From DASSJM01 sp049587975 (GTDB taxonomy: Bacteria > Actinomycetota > UBA4738 > HRBIN12): a DNA stretch of 64,000 bases. The translations under genes and the position numbers were made by a program. The notes beneath the pieces were generated by a model. The model was not told the origin of the DNA. It saw only the letters and a program-made list of their open reading frames with translations, and ran no database searches. Of the stretch, positions 34,954 through 43,119 are shown piece by piece (position 1 is the stretch's first letter; each line of letters begins with the position of its first letter). Location of the stretch: assembly GCA_049587975.1 (NCBI GenBank), contig JBAVEY010000149.1, forward strand, positions 1 to 64,000, read 5' to 3'.

Positions 34954-35756
34954 CCGCGGGTCCACCGTCCCCGCCCGAAGCCTCGGGCGGACCGATCGGC
35001 GCGAACCCGAGCTTCTTCGATCTCGTGCGGACGAGTCGTCCCGAGACCCTGCCGTCGGCGCCCGGAACCTCCGACGTCGTGGCGCCGCACGGGACGACCG
35101 TGGTCGCGCTCAAGTTCGCCTCGGGTGTCGTGTTCGGAGGCGACCGGCGCGCCACGGAGGGCTTCTCGATCGCCGACGAGAAGATGGAGAAGGTCTTCGC
35201 GGCGGACGACTTCTCCGTGATCGCGATCGCCGGCGCCGCGGGCCAGGCCATCGAGATCGTCAAGCTGTTCCAGCTCGAGCTCGAGCACTACGAGAAGATC
35301 ACGGGGGACCGCCTGTCGCTGGAAGGCAAGGCGAACCGGCTCGCGCAGATGATCCGAGGGAACCTGCCGATGGCGATCCAGGGCCTGGTCGTGGTCCCGC
35401 TGTTCGGCGGCTTCGACGAGCGCCGCGCGGAGGGCCGGATCTTCTACTACGACGCCACCGGCGGTCGGTGGGAGGAGGATGACTTCCACGCGACCGGGTC
35501 GGGCGGGCGTCCCGCCAAGAGCTCCTTGAAGAAGCGCTGGCGTGCGGGTCTGGATCGCGCCGAGGCCCTGCAGGTCGCCGTCGAGGCGCTGGTGGACGCG
35601 TCGCAGGAGGATGCCGCGACCGGGGGCCCCGACCCGACACGCGGGATCTTCCCGACCGTGGTCGCGGTGACATCCGGGGGAGCGGAGACGGTCGGGGACG
35701 ACGAGCTGCGGACTGCGTACGACGGCGTCGTCGCACGCGGTGGTGGATCCGCATGA
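34950..35756 (+). CDS. prcB: Proteasome subunit beta
   Basis: This is the catalytic subunit of the 20S proteasome, an N-terminal nucleophile hydrolase. A propeptide of 48 residues ends at HG, and autocleavage would expose Thr49 (HG-TTVVALKF). The active-site helpers GGDRRATEG (Asp/Arg) and the later Ser-rich loop are present. Length is 268 residues. It overlaps pup and prcA by 4 nt on each side, so the three are translationally coupled. Confidence 0.96.
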   Translation: MTAGPPSPPEASGGPIGANPSFFDLVRTSRPETLPSAPGTSDVVAPHGTTVVALKFASGVVFGGDRRATEGFSIADEKMEKVFAADDFSVIAIAGAAGQAIEIVKLFQLELEHYEKITGDRLSLEGKANRLAQMIRGNLPMAIQGLVVVPLFGGFDERRAEGRIFYYDATGGRWEEDDFHATGSGGRPAKSSLKKRWRAGLDRAEALQVAVEALVDASQEDAATGGPDPTRGIFPTVVAVTSGGAETVGDDELRTAYDGVVARGGGSA

Positions 35757-36439
35757 GCTTCATGCCCTACGTGCCGCCCGAGCAGCTGATGAAGGATCGG
35801 TCCGACTTCGCGCACAAGGGGATCGCGCGAGGGAAGTCGGTCGTCGGCCTCGAGTACGCGGGCGGCGTCCTGTTCATCGCGGAGAACCCGAGTGCCACGC
35901 TGCACAAGATCAGCGAGATCTACGACCGGATCGCGTTCGCCGGCGTCGGCAAGTACAGTGAGTTCGAGGACCTGCGCATCAGCGGGGTGCGCCATGCCGA
36001 CCTGCGGGGCTACTCGTACGGGCGAGACGACGTGCGCGCCCGGGATCTCGCGAACGCCTACTCGCAGGCCCTGTCGACGATCTTCACCCAGCAGATGAAG
36101 CCGTACGAGGTCGAGATCTTGGTGGGCGAGGTGGGCGAGGGATCCGGGGGCAACGAAATCTACCACGTCTTGTTCGACGGGACGGTGACCGACGAGCACG
36201 AGCACGTCGCGATCGGCGGCCACGCGGAGGAGCTTTCGAGCGCGGTGCAGGCGGCGTTCGAGCCCGGCTGGGACCTGTCGACGGCGGTCCGGGAGGCCGT
36301 GAGGGCCCTGTCGACCGCCGAGGGCCGTGAGATCGTGGCCGAGCAGGTGGAGGCGGGGGTCCTCGACCGGGCGCGTGCGCAGCGCCGGAAGTTCCGCCGC
36401 CTGTCCGAGGACGAGGTGGCGCAGATCCTCGCCGGCTGA
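35753..36439 (+). CDS. prcA: Proteasome subunit alpha
   Basis: This 228-residue subunit forms the outer gating rings of the 20S proteasome and lacks the catalytic Thr. The N-terminus MSFMPYVPPEQLMKDRSDFAHKGIARGKSVVGL has the typical gate segment and the first strand. The Lys in the H-helix region that receives the Mpa C-terminus is consistent with GVGKYSEFEDLR. It is coupled to prcB by an ATGA overlap and is followed by a hairpin before pafA. Confidence 0.95.
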   Translation: MSFMPYVPPEQLMKDRSDFAHKGIARGKSVVGLEYAGGVLFIAENPSATLHKISEIYDRIAFAGVGKYSEFEDLRISGVRHADLRGYSYGRDDVRARDLANAYSQALSTIFTQQMKPYEVEILVGEVGEGSGGNEIYHVLFDGTVTDEHEHVAIGGHAEELSSAVQAAFEPGWDLSTAVREAVRALSTAEGREIVAEQVEAGVLDRARAQRRKFRRLSEDEVAQILAG

Positions 36440-36440
36440 G

Positions 36441-36466
36441 GCTCCACCCCTTCGTGGGGGTGGGGC
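36441..36466 (+). terminator. Hairpin between prcA and pafA
   Basis: GCTCCACCCC (36441-36450) pairs with GGGGTGGGGC (36457-36466) with one T-G pair and a 6-nt loop. There is no T-tract. It ends 1 nt before the pafA -10 box, so it may end or attenuate the prcA transcript. Confidence 0.6.
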
Positions 36467-36467
36467 C

Positions 36468-36473
36468 TAGACT
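36468..36473 (+). promoter_or_regulatory. -10 box of pafA
   Basis: TAGACT is followed by 6 nt and GTG 36480, so pafA is probably leaderless and has its own promoter. Confidence 0.5.
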
Positions 36474-36479
36474 CGATGC

Positions 36480-37838
36480 GTGGAGCGACGCATCTTCGGG
36501 CTCGAGAACGAGTACGGCGTCACCTGCACCTTCCGCGGGCAACGACGCCTGTCCCCCGACGAGGTGGCCCGGTACCTGTTCCGCCGGGTCGTGCACTGGG
36601 GTCGGTCCTCGAACGTGTTCCTCGAGAACGGCGCCCGCCTCTACCTGGACGTGGGTTCACACCCCGAATACGCGACGCCCGAGTGCGATCGGATCTCGGA
36701 CCTCGTCGCCCACGACAAGGCGGGGGAGCGGATCCTCGAGGCCCTCCTGGCGGCCGCTGAGGTCCGCCTCCACGAGGAAGGCATCAGCGGCCAGGTCTAC
36801 CTGTTCAAGAACAACACCGACTCGGCGGGCAATTCGTACGGCTGCCACGAGAACTACCTGGTGGCTCGGCAGGGCGAGTTCGCGCGGATGGCCGACCTGC
36901 TGATCCCGTACTTCGTCACCAGGCAGATCTGGTGCGGTGCCGGCAAGGTCCTGCACGGTCCTCGGGGAGCGGTGTTCTGCATCGCGCAGCGGGCCGAGCA
37001 CATCTGGGAGGGCGTATCGTCCGCTACGACCCGCTCGCGGCCGATCATCAACACGCGCGACGAACCGCACGCCGACGCCGAGCGCTTCCGCCGTCTGCAC
37101 GTGATCGTCGGGGACTCGAACATGTCGGAGTTCAGCTCGTGGATGAAGGTCGGGATCACCGATCTCGTTCTTCGGATGGTCGAGGCCAACACGGTGATGC
37201 GCGACCTCACGCTCGAGAACCCCATCCGGGCGATCCGGGAGATCAGCCACGACGTCACGTGCCGCAAGAAGGTGCGTCTCGCGAACGGTCGCGAGCTCTC
37301 CGCGATCGAGGTCCAGGAGGAGTACTACGAGCGCACCGAACGCTTCCTCGAACGTCGGGGCCCGGACCCGCAGGCCAAGCAGCTCCTGCAGGAGTGGCGC
37401 GAGGCCCTCGACGCGCTGCTCCTCCAGGAGCCGCACCGGCTCCTCCGCAAGGTCGACTGGGTAGCCAAGCAACAGCTGATCGAGACCTACCGCGAGCGCC
37501 ATCAGCTCCCACTGTCGCACCCGCGAGTCGCCCTGCTCGATCTCGCGTACCACGACGTCAACCGCACCCGCGGCCTCTACTACGTGCTCGAACGCGCGGG
37601 CAAGATGGAGCGGACCGTGGCGGAGAAGGAGATCCAGCGCGCGATGCGTGAACCTCCGCAGACGACGCGGGCGAAGCTCCGCGGGGACTTCATCCGTCAC
37701 GCGAAGCAGAAACGCCGTGACTACACGGTCGACTGGGTGCACCTGAAGCTCAACGACCAGGCGCAGCGCACGGTGCTGTGCAAGGACCCGTTCCGCAGCG
37801 TGGACGAGCGCGTCGAGCAGCTGATCGCCCACATGTAG
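36480..37838 (+). CDS. pafA: Pup--protein ligase PafA
   Basis: This 452-residue enzyme phosphorylates the C-terminal Glu of Pup and joins it to substrate lysines. It starts MERRIFGLENEYGVTC (GTG), with the ATP/Mg motifs GARLYLDVGSHPEYATPECD, FKNNTDSAGNSYGCHENYLV and INTRDEPHADAERFRRLHVI. It is a homologue of Dop, 3 kb upstream, but without the Dop N-terminal loop. The conserved C-terminal domain ends DERVEQLIAHM. The order pafA-pafB-pafC-tatA-tatC-helY is as in Mycobacterium, apart from inserted small genes and DUF3866. Confidence 0.96.
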   Translation: MERRIFGLENEYGVTCTFRGQRRLSPDEVARYLFRRVVHWGRSSNVFLENGARLYLDVGSHPEYATPECDRISDLVAHDKAGERILEALLAAAEVRLHEEGISGQVYLFKNNTDSAGNSYGCHENYLVARQGEFARMADLLIPYFVTRQIWCGAGKVLHGPRGAVFCIAQRAEHIWEGVSSATTRSRPIINTRDEPHADAERFRRLHVIVGDSNMSEFSSWMKVGITDLVLRMVEANTVMRDLTLENPIRAIREISHDVTCRKKVRLANGRELSAIEVQEEYYERTERFLERRGPDPQAKQLLQEWREALDALLLQEPHRLLRKVDWVAKQQLIETYRERHQLPLSHPRVALLDLAYHDVNRTRGLYYVLERAGKMERTVAEKEIQRAMREPPQTTRAKLRGDFIRHAKQKRRDYTVDWVHLKLNDQAQRTVLCKDPFRSVDERVEQLIAHM

Positions 37839-37918
37839 GTGGCGTGGTCCGACGGCCGAGCGCGCGAACCTGGCCGACCTGTCCGCGTTCGTCGACGCGC
37901 CGGTCCGCTAGGCGAGGT

Positions 37919-39037
37919 TCAGCCGGCGCCCCGTCGCCAGCGAGCCGATCCGGCGGCCATCCTGCCCGCCAGGACGCCCGCGGCACCCGCGGCCAGGAAG
38001 AACACCGGGTCGTCCGACGTCGTCCGACCCATCGACACGACGTCGACGCCCGCGCGGTCGAGCTCGTCGAGGGCGGGCCGGCCATCCGCCTCGACGAGTT
38101 GATGCCGGTCCTCGAGCCGGCGTCCCCTGAGCGCGCCCCACACGAGGTCGCGTTCGGGTCCCTCGAGGATCGGGACGGCGACGTTGGCCGCCACCGTGCA
38201 CACGCGATCCAAGATGGTCAGCGAGTGGTGGGACACGCCGCGGTGCCGCTCCCGGCCGTCGGCGAAGGAGATCCTGAGCGCCGCAACGGGACGGCCCCCC
38301 AGGGTGGTGGCCGCGTTCAGGGCGTGGCCGCTGGTGAGCGCGCTCACGCCCCAGGTGGTGTCGGTGCCGAGGTTCCCGGGGCCATCGGCCACGATGACGA
38401 CGTCCGCGCCCACCAGCTCGACCGCGGCCAGCAGACCCGTCCAGATCGTGACGGCCTCCAGGTTCCCCCCGAAGGCCTGTCCACACGTGATGAAGCCGTC
38501 GAGCAGCTCGGCCGCCCGAAGACGCGGCACCAGGTTCGAGAGCCGCCCGGCCAGGGCGGCGCCGTCGGTCATCACGTACGCGATCGTCGCGGCGCCGGCC
38601 GCGCGCGCGCCCGCGGCGATCGGCCCGACCATCGAATGCAGTGGCGCGCAGACGACCGGTGCCCCTCGCAGGCCCGTCGACCCCTCGATCGTCTCCCGAT
38701 CGGACTCCTCGACGCTCTCGACGGCGGTCTGCAGGGGCGTGTAACGAGCCTTCATGATGCGTCCGGGATGGCTCGGGTCGACGGGAGCCTGGTCCCGCAC
38801 GGCGACGACCAGGTGGAACCCGCCCGTCCCAAGGTCGAGGGCGACCCCGGTCGTGTTCAGCAGGACGCGGTCACCGGGTCCGACGGGCCCGGTGAGGTCG
38901 GTGAAGGCGACCGCCGGGGAGGTATCGGCCCGGTCGTCGTCCACGTCCACGTCGAGTTCGAGGACGCCCGGACGCTCGGACCGCACGCCCCGGACGGTGG
39001 CGTGACGCAGGCGCACCCCCGAACGGCCCGGCGACAT
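37919..39037 (-). CDS. DUF3866 family protein
   Basis: This 372-residue protein matches what I know of the DUF3866 family, conserved in actinobacteria and some Firmicutes with no known function. It is soluble by sequence. Notable stretches are NTTGVALDLGTGGFH, RIMKARYTPLQ, CAPLHSMVGP, ITCGQAFGGNLEAVT, VADGPGNLGTDT and VSHHSLT. It is the only gene on the minus strand inside the proteasome-Tat block and lies divergent to pafB with overlapping -10 boxes. This placement hints at co-regulation with the PafBC regulators. The 80 nt between it and pafA hold nothing recognisable. Confidence 0.8.
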   Translation of the reverse strand: MSPGRSGVRLRHATVRGVRSERPGVLELDVDVDDDRADTSPAVAFTDLTGPVGPGDRVLLNTTGVALDLGTGGFHLVVAVRDQAPVDPSHPGRIMKARYTPLQTAVESVEESDRETIEGSTGLRGAPVVCAPLHSMVGPIAAGARAAGAATIAYVMTDGAALAGRLSNLVPRLRAAELLDGFITCGQAFGGNLEAVTIWTGLLAAVELVGADVVIVADGPGNLGTDTTWGVSALTSGHALNAATTLGGRPVAALRISFADGRERHRGVSHHSLTILDRVCTVAANVAVPILEGPERDLVWGALRGRRLEDRHQLVEADGRPALDELDRAGVDVVSMGRTTSDDPVFFLAAGAAGVLAGRMAAGSARWRRGAG

Positions 39038-39043
39038 GGCGGA

Positions 39044-39051
39044 AGTATGAT
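39044..39051. promoter_or_regulatory. Overlapping divergent -10 boxes, DUF3866 and pafB
   Basis: AGTATGAT reads as TATGAT on the plus strand (39046-39051, 9 nt before the pafB ATG) and as CATACT on the minus strand (39049-39044, 6 nt before the DUF3866 ATG). The two start codons are 23 bp apart, so both promoters occupy the same DNA. Confidence 0.55.
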
Positions 39052-39060
39052 GCCGCCGCC

Positions 39061-40002
39061 ATGCACCCGCTCGAACGCCTGGTGAACCTGGTCGCCCTGC
39101 TGCTCGAGTCGCGGACGCCGCTCACCTTCGACCAGATCCGCGGCAAGCTCGCCGAGGGGTACGGCCACGAGGACGCCTCCTCGGCCAAGCGCATGTTCGA
39201 GCGGGACAAGGACGTGCTCCGGGACATCGGGGTCCCGATCGAGGTGGTCGCGACCGACGCGTGGGACGTGGAGCACGGCTACGCGATCGACAAGCAGCGC
39301 TACTACCTGCCCGACATCGCGTTCGCCCCGGAAGAGCTCTCGGCCTTGTTCATCGCGGTCCGCTCGGCCGGCGACATCTCCGCCGAGGACGCCGTCCGCA
39401 AGCTGCTGTCCGGGGCCGATCGGGGGATCCTCGCCGGTCTCGGACCTCCGGCGCTCGGCGGGGAGACCGACCCCAACCTCTCGAGGGCGGCGGAGGCCGT
39501 CGCCGGCAGCGGCCGCGTCCGTTTCTCCTACCGGACCTCGCGCGGGGAGCGCTCGGACCGCACCGTCGACGCCTTCGGCCTCGCCGTCCGGGGCGGCCAC
39601 TGGTACCTCGTCGGCATGGATCGCGACCGTGGGGAGATCCGGTCGTTCCGCCTGTCCCGGGTCTCCGGCGACGTCGAGATCGTGGGGGAGGGGACCGAGC
39701 CGCCGCCGGGGTTCCGCGCCGCCGACCACGTTCAGGCCGGACCGTGGGGGCCGGGCGAGGCCGAGACCACCGCCACGATCGCGTTCGCTCCCGACGTCGC
39801 CTGGTGGGCAACCAACGGCGTCGCGGGCGCCGAGACCGTGCGGACGCGAGGCGACGGTTGGGTCGAGGCGCGCGTGCCGTGGTCGCCGGGAGAGCAGCTC
39901 GTCTCGTGGGTCCTGTCGTTCGGGCCGGACGCCGAGGTCGTGGAGCCGCAGGAGCTGCGCCAGGAGATCGTCGGCCGGCTCGAGGGGCTCCTTGCCTCCT
40001 GA
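39061..40002 (+). CDS. pafB: WYL-domain transcriptional regulator PafB
   Basis: This 313-residue protein has an N-terminal HTH (residues about 5-75, LERLVNLVALLLESRTPLTFDQIRGKL), a WYL domain (about 140-210, VRFSYRTSRGERSDRTVDAFGLAVRGGHWYLVG) and a C-terminal WCX domain. With PafC it forms an activator of the LexA-independent DNA damage response in mycobacteria. The stop overlaps the likely TTG start of pafC. Confidence 0.92.
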   Translation: MHPLERLVNLVALLLESRTPLTFDQIRGKLAEGYGHEDASSAKRMFERDKDVLRDIGVPIEVVATDAWDVEHGYAIDKQRYYLPDIAFAPEELSALFIAVRSAGDISAEDAVRKLLSGADRGILAGLGPPALGGETDPNLSRAAEAVAGSGRVRFSYRTSRGERSDRTVDAFGLAVRGGHWYLVGMDRDRGEIRSFRLSRVSGDVEIVGEGTEPPPGFRAADHVQAGPWGPGEAETTATIAFAPDVAWWATNGVAGAETVRTRGDGWVEARVPWSPGEQLVSWVLSFGPDAEVVEPQELRQEIVGRLEGLLAS

Positions 40003-40984
40003 GGCCTCCGGGCGTGCGGGTCCCCCTCGGAAGGCCCCAGAGAAGGCCTCCGAGCGCCTTCGCCGGCTCCTGACGGTGGTTCCGTACCTGGTGCGGAACC
40101 AGGGGACCGGGGTGAGCGACGCCGCGGCCTTGTTCGGGATGTCCGAGCCCGAGCTCCTGGCCGATCTCGACCTCCTGTTCGTGTCCGGACTGCCGCCCTA
40201 CGGCCCCGGCGACCTGATCGACGTCGACATCCAGGATGGCCGCGTCTGGATCGGCATGGCCGACTACTTCGGGCGGCCGCTCCGCCTCACCCGGAGCGAG
40301 GCGCTGGCGATCTACCTCCGGGGCACCGCGCTCGCCGGGGCGCCCGGCTTCGAGGAAGCCCCCGCGTTGTCCTCGGCCCTCGCCAAGCTGGCGCAGGCGC
40401 TCGGCCCCGAGGCCCTCGGCGAACTACCCGAGCGCGTCGGCGCGATCGGGGACGAACGGACCTCCGATACGCTCGGCGAGCTGCGCCGCGCCGCGGCCGA
40501 ACGGGAACGGCTTCGCGTCGAGTACTACGCCGCGTCAGGGGCCGAGACCACCCAGCGGGAGATCGACCCCGAGGAGATCTTCTTCGCGATCGGTAACTGG
40601 TACATCGCGGCGTGGGACCACCGCTCGGACTCCGAGCGGCTGTTCCGGGCCGACCGGATCCGTGCCACCACCCGAACCGGGAAGCGGTTCGAGCCACGGG
40701 GCCTGCAGGGCGCCGGCCGACCCCTGTACGCGCCCGGGCAGGACGACGTCCGGGTGATCCTCCGGCTCGGGCCGGAAGCACGGTGGGTTGCCGAGTACTA
40801 CGAGACCGTCCGGGAGGCCGAGCTCGACGACGGACGCCTCGAGGTCGAGCTCCCGGCCGGCCGGCTCGAATGGCTCGAGCGCCTGCTGCTGCGCCTGTGG
40901 CCCGATGCCGAGGTCGTGGCTCCCCCTGAGCTGAACGGTCGGGTCCGCGAGCTCGCGGGGCGGACGCGGGCACGGTACGCGTAA
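39992..40984 (+). CDS. pafC: WYL-domain transcriptional regulator PafC
   Basis: This 330-residue homologue of PafB has HTH (LRRLLTVVPYLVRNQGTGVSDAAALFGM), WYL (about 165-230, RLRVEYYAASGAE, then IGNWYIAAWDH) and WCX domains. No ATG or GTG is in frame near the N-terminus; TTG 39992, 11 nt before the end of pafB and preceded by GAGGGG, is the best start. The upstream continuation of the frame lies inside pafB and is not conserved. Confidence 0.9.
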   Translation: MPPEASGRAGPPRKAPEKASERLRRLLTVVPYLVRNQGTGVSDAAALFGMSEPELLADLDLLFVSGLPPYGPGDLIDVDIQDGRVWIGMADYFGRPLRLTRSEALAIYLRGTALAGAPGFEEAPALSSALAKLAQALGPEALGELPERVGAIGDERTSDTLGELRRAAAERERLRVEYYAASGAETTQREIDPEEIFFAIGNWYIAAWDHRSDSERLFRADRIRATTRTGKRFEPRGLQGAGRPLYAPGQDDVRVILRLGPEARWVAEYYETVREAELDDGRLEVELPAGRLEWLERLLLRLWPDAEVVAPPELNGRVRELAGRTRARYA

Positions 40985-41047
40985 AGGGTCGCGGCCTGGC
41001 GCTCGGGACTCAAGCGTCGAGCGTCCGTGTCCGATATTCCAGGTGTT

Positions 41048-41413
41048 ATGACGACGATCCGGACCACATGCCCCCGCTGCGGAGAGGTCGACATGGGACC
41101 GGAGTCGATCCTGCTTCAGGTCCTGCGTGGCGGACGCGAGGGCACCTACCGGTTCGACTGCCCGACCTGCATGGAGCCCGTCGAGAAGCGCGCGGACCGC
41201 AAGATCGTTGCCCTTCTCGTCTCGGCCGGTGTGGACGTCTCCGGACGACCCTCCGGGGGTACCGCCGAGTTGTTCGATTCCGAGGCCGAGATCCCCGAGG
41301 ACCCCCGTGGGCCACTGCCGCCCGGTCCGGCGTTCTCGATCGACGACGTGATCGACTTCCACTTCAAGCTCGAGGACGAACGCTACATCGCGCAGTTCCT
41401 GGCCGCGCAGTAG
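41048..41413 (+). CDS. Small zinc-ribbon-like protein of unknown function
   Basis: This 121-residue protein has CPRCGEVDMGPESILLQV near the N-terminus and FDCPTCMEPVEKRAD 25 residues later, which together make a four-Cys zinc ribbon. The acidic C-terminal half ends DDVIDFHFKLEDERYIAQFL. I do not know its function. The start may be ATG 41048 (used here) or GTG 41027, seven residues earlier. It lies between pafC and tatA. Confidence 0.7.
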   Translation: MTTIRTTCPRCGEVDMGPESILLQVLRGGREGTYRFDCPTCMEPVEKRADRKIVALLVSAGVDVSGRPSGGTAELFDSEAEIPEDPRGPLPPGPAFSIDDVIDFHFKLEDERYIAQFLAAQ

Positions 41414-41455
41414 ACCCGCCAAGCCCCCGTCCCGCACCTCGGTTAGCATCCAAGC

Positions 41456-41677
41456 ATGACCACGACCGCTCTCGTGTGGCTCGTCGTCGGCCTCGTGTCG
41501 CTCATCGCGGTGTCGGCCGTCCTGGTCGCCCTGGTCCGGCACCTCTTCGTGCTCGGGCGGGCGGCCGGCCGGTTCCGCGACGAGGTCGGGCCCCTCGCGC
41601 AGGAGATCGGGGGGCTCGCGGACACGGCCTCGAGCCGATCTCTGCGTCTACCCCACGGGTCGAGGTCCGACCCCTGA
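41456..41677 (+). CDS. Small membrane-anchored protein (73 aa)
   Basis: One membrane helix spans residues about 5-28 (LVWLVVGLVSLIAVSAVLVALV), followed by a cytoplasmic helix (HLFVLGRAAGRFRDEVGPLAQEIGGLADTA). This layout resembles short DUF948-like or TatA-like proteins, but no signature is clear. It sits between the zinc-ribbon gene and tatA. Confidence 0.6.
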   Translation: MTTTALVWLVVGLVSLIAVSAVLVALVRHLFVLGRAAGRFRDEVGPLAQEIGGLADTASSRSLRLPHGSRSDP

Positions 41678-41690
41678 GCCCAGGCGGCGG

Positions 41691-41696
41691 TACGAT
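41691..41696 (+). promoter_or_regulatory. -10 box of tatA
   Basis: TACGAT lies 78 nt before the tatA ATG. The leader includes a GC-rich hairpin-forming stretch (CCCCTCGCGGGG, 41698-41709). Confidence 0.35.
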
Positions 41697-41774
41697 GCCC
41701 CTCGCGGGGGCCTCCCGCCCCAGGATCGACCAGCCGGAACGTCACGCGGAGCCCCGCCAGGAGCGCACGACGAG

Positions 41775-42314
41775 ATGCTGAACATCGGTCCGCAGGAACT
41801 CCTGGTCATCCTGGTCATCGCCCTGCTCGTGGTCGGGCCTCAGCGACTGCCCGAACTGGGCCGCTCGATCGGCCGGGGCCTACGCGAGCTCCGCAAGGCC
41901 CAGGACGAGGTCAAGCGGACGATCTCGGTCAACCTGGACGACGAGCCGCCGAACGGCAGCTCGAGGAGACCCGCGTCCGAGCCGACGGTCTCCGGTCCGG
42001 CTCCGGCCGGCTCCCGGGAGGCCACGCCGCCGGCCGTGGCGGCCGACCCGCCCCCGACCGCGTCGGAGCCGCTCCCCGCGAGCGAGGTGCGCGAGATCTC
42101 CCGCTCGCTCGGACGGAGCCTCTCGGAGCTTCGTCGAGCCAAGGAGGAGGTTCAGCGGTCGTTCCGGGTCGATCTGTCCGGGCCCACCAAGAGGCCGCCG
42201 CCTCCGGCCCCACCGACGCCACGGCGGGAGTCACCGCGATCGTCGGCGCCGCCGAAGGGGCCGGAGTCGGGTGAGGTCCCCGACGCGACGTCCGACGGGC
42301 CCGCCACCGGCTGA
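41775..42314 (+). CDS. tatA: Twin-arginine translocase subunit TatA/TatB with duplicated amphipathic helix
   Basis: This 179-residue protein begins MLNIGPQELLVILVIALLVVGPQRLPELGRSIG, with one short membrane helix, the hinge and a following amphipathic helix. The Glu7-type start and extended length fit TatB as much as TatA. Residues 28-54 (GRSIGRGLRELRKAQDEV) recur 80 residues later at 108-134 (SRSLGRSLSELRRAKEEV) with 14 identities in 27 and no gaps. The rest is Pro/Ser-rich. It is followed 11 nt later by tatC, completing the pore-forming pair of the Tat export system. Confidence 0.88.
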   Translation: MLNIGPQELLVILVIALLVVGPQRLPELGRSIGRGLRELRKAQDEVKRTISVNLDDEPPNGSSRRPASEPTVSGPAPAGSREATPPAVAADPPPTASEPLPASEVREISRSLGRSLSELRRAKEEVQRSFRVDLSGPTKRPPPPAPPTPRRESPRSSAPPKGPESGEVPDATSDGPATG

Positions 42315-42325
42315 GCGGGCGTGCG

Positions 42326-43108
42326 ATGAAGCTGATCCCGGATCGTCTCCGGCGGCGTTCGGAGCCGGAACCCGACGGCACGATGACGCTGGTCGATCAC
42401 CTGTCCGAGCTGCGGTACCGGCTGATCGTCTCGATCGCCGCGATCGCCGTCGGGGCCCTCGTCGGGTGGTTCCTGTTCGACCGCGTGATCGATCTGCTCC
42501 TGAACCCCTACTGCGACTACTGGCGGACCGTGCCGCGGGGCATGCGGGCCACGCGCGACTGCGCGCTGTTCTTCTCGGGGGCGCTCGAACCGCTCGTGAT
42601 CAAGCTGAAGCTGGTCGCGTTCCTCGGACTGTTCATCGCGCTGCCGGTGGTGTTGTACGAGCTGTGGGCATTCGTCGTGCCGGGCCTCACCAGGCGCGAA
42701 CGTCGGATGGCCATCCCGTTCGTCCTGAGCTCGATGGCGCTGTTCGTCCTGGGCGCCCTGGTCGCGTACTGGACCCTGCCCAAGGCGCTGAACTTCCTCC
42801 TGGGCTTCGCGGGGAGCCAGTTCGCGCCCCTGCTCACGGCCGACCGCTTCCTGACCTTCGTGATGCTGGTCGCGCTCTCGTTCGGGCTCGCGTTCGAGTT
42901 CCCGATCGCCCTCATGTTCCTGCTCCTGGCCGGGGTCGTGACCACCAGGCAGCTCCGGGACTGGCGCCGGGGGGCGATCTTGTTCATCGCGGTCTTCGCG
43001 GCCATCATCACGCCGAGCTCGGACCCCTACACGATGCTCGCGATGACGATCCCCATGGTGCTGTTCTACGAAGCCGCTATCATCATCGGCCGACTCCTGA
43101 AGCGCTAG
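42326..43108 (+). CDS. tatC: Sec-independent protein translocase subunit TatC
   Basis: This 260-residue membrane protein has six hydrophobic segments. It recognises twin-arginine signal peptides. Conserved features are MTLVDHLSELRYRL at the N-terminus (the Glu of HLxELR), PVVLYELWAFVVPGLTRRER, and FGLAFEFPI. It lies directly after tatA; the next gene begins 11 nt downstream. Confidence 0.95.
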   Translation: MKLIPDRLRRRSEPEPDGTMTLVDHLSELRYRLIVSIAAIAVGALVGWFLFDRVIDLLLNPYCDYWRTVPRGMRATRDCALFFSGALEPLVIKLKLVAFLGLFIALPVVLYELWAFVVPGLTRRERRMAIPFVLSSMALFVLGALVAYWTLPKALNFLLGFAGSQFAPLLTADRFLTFVMLVALSFGLAFEFPIALMFLLLAGVVTTRQLRDWRRGAILFIAVFAAIITPSSDPYTMLAMTIPMVLFYEAAIIIGRLLKR

Positions 43109-43119
43109 GTGGATCTGGC

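Noticed and set aside
31669..34965. 1098-residue open frame on the minus strand
   Set aside because: It is antisense to mpa, dop and pup, which are certain genes. Its Arg/Leu/Val/Asp-rich translation is the usual shadow in GC-rich DNA.
42271..43119. Upstream extension of the membrane-protein frame at 43120
   Set aside because: It is out of frame with, and lies across, tatC, which is certain.
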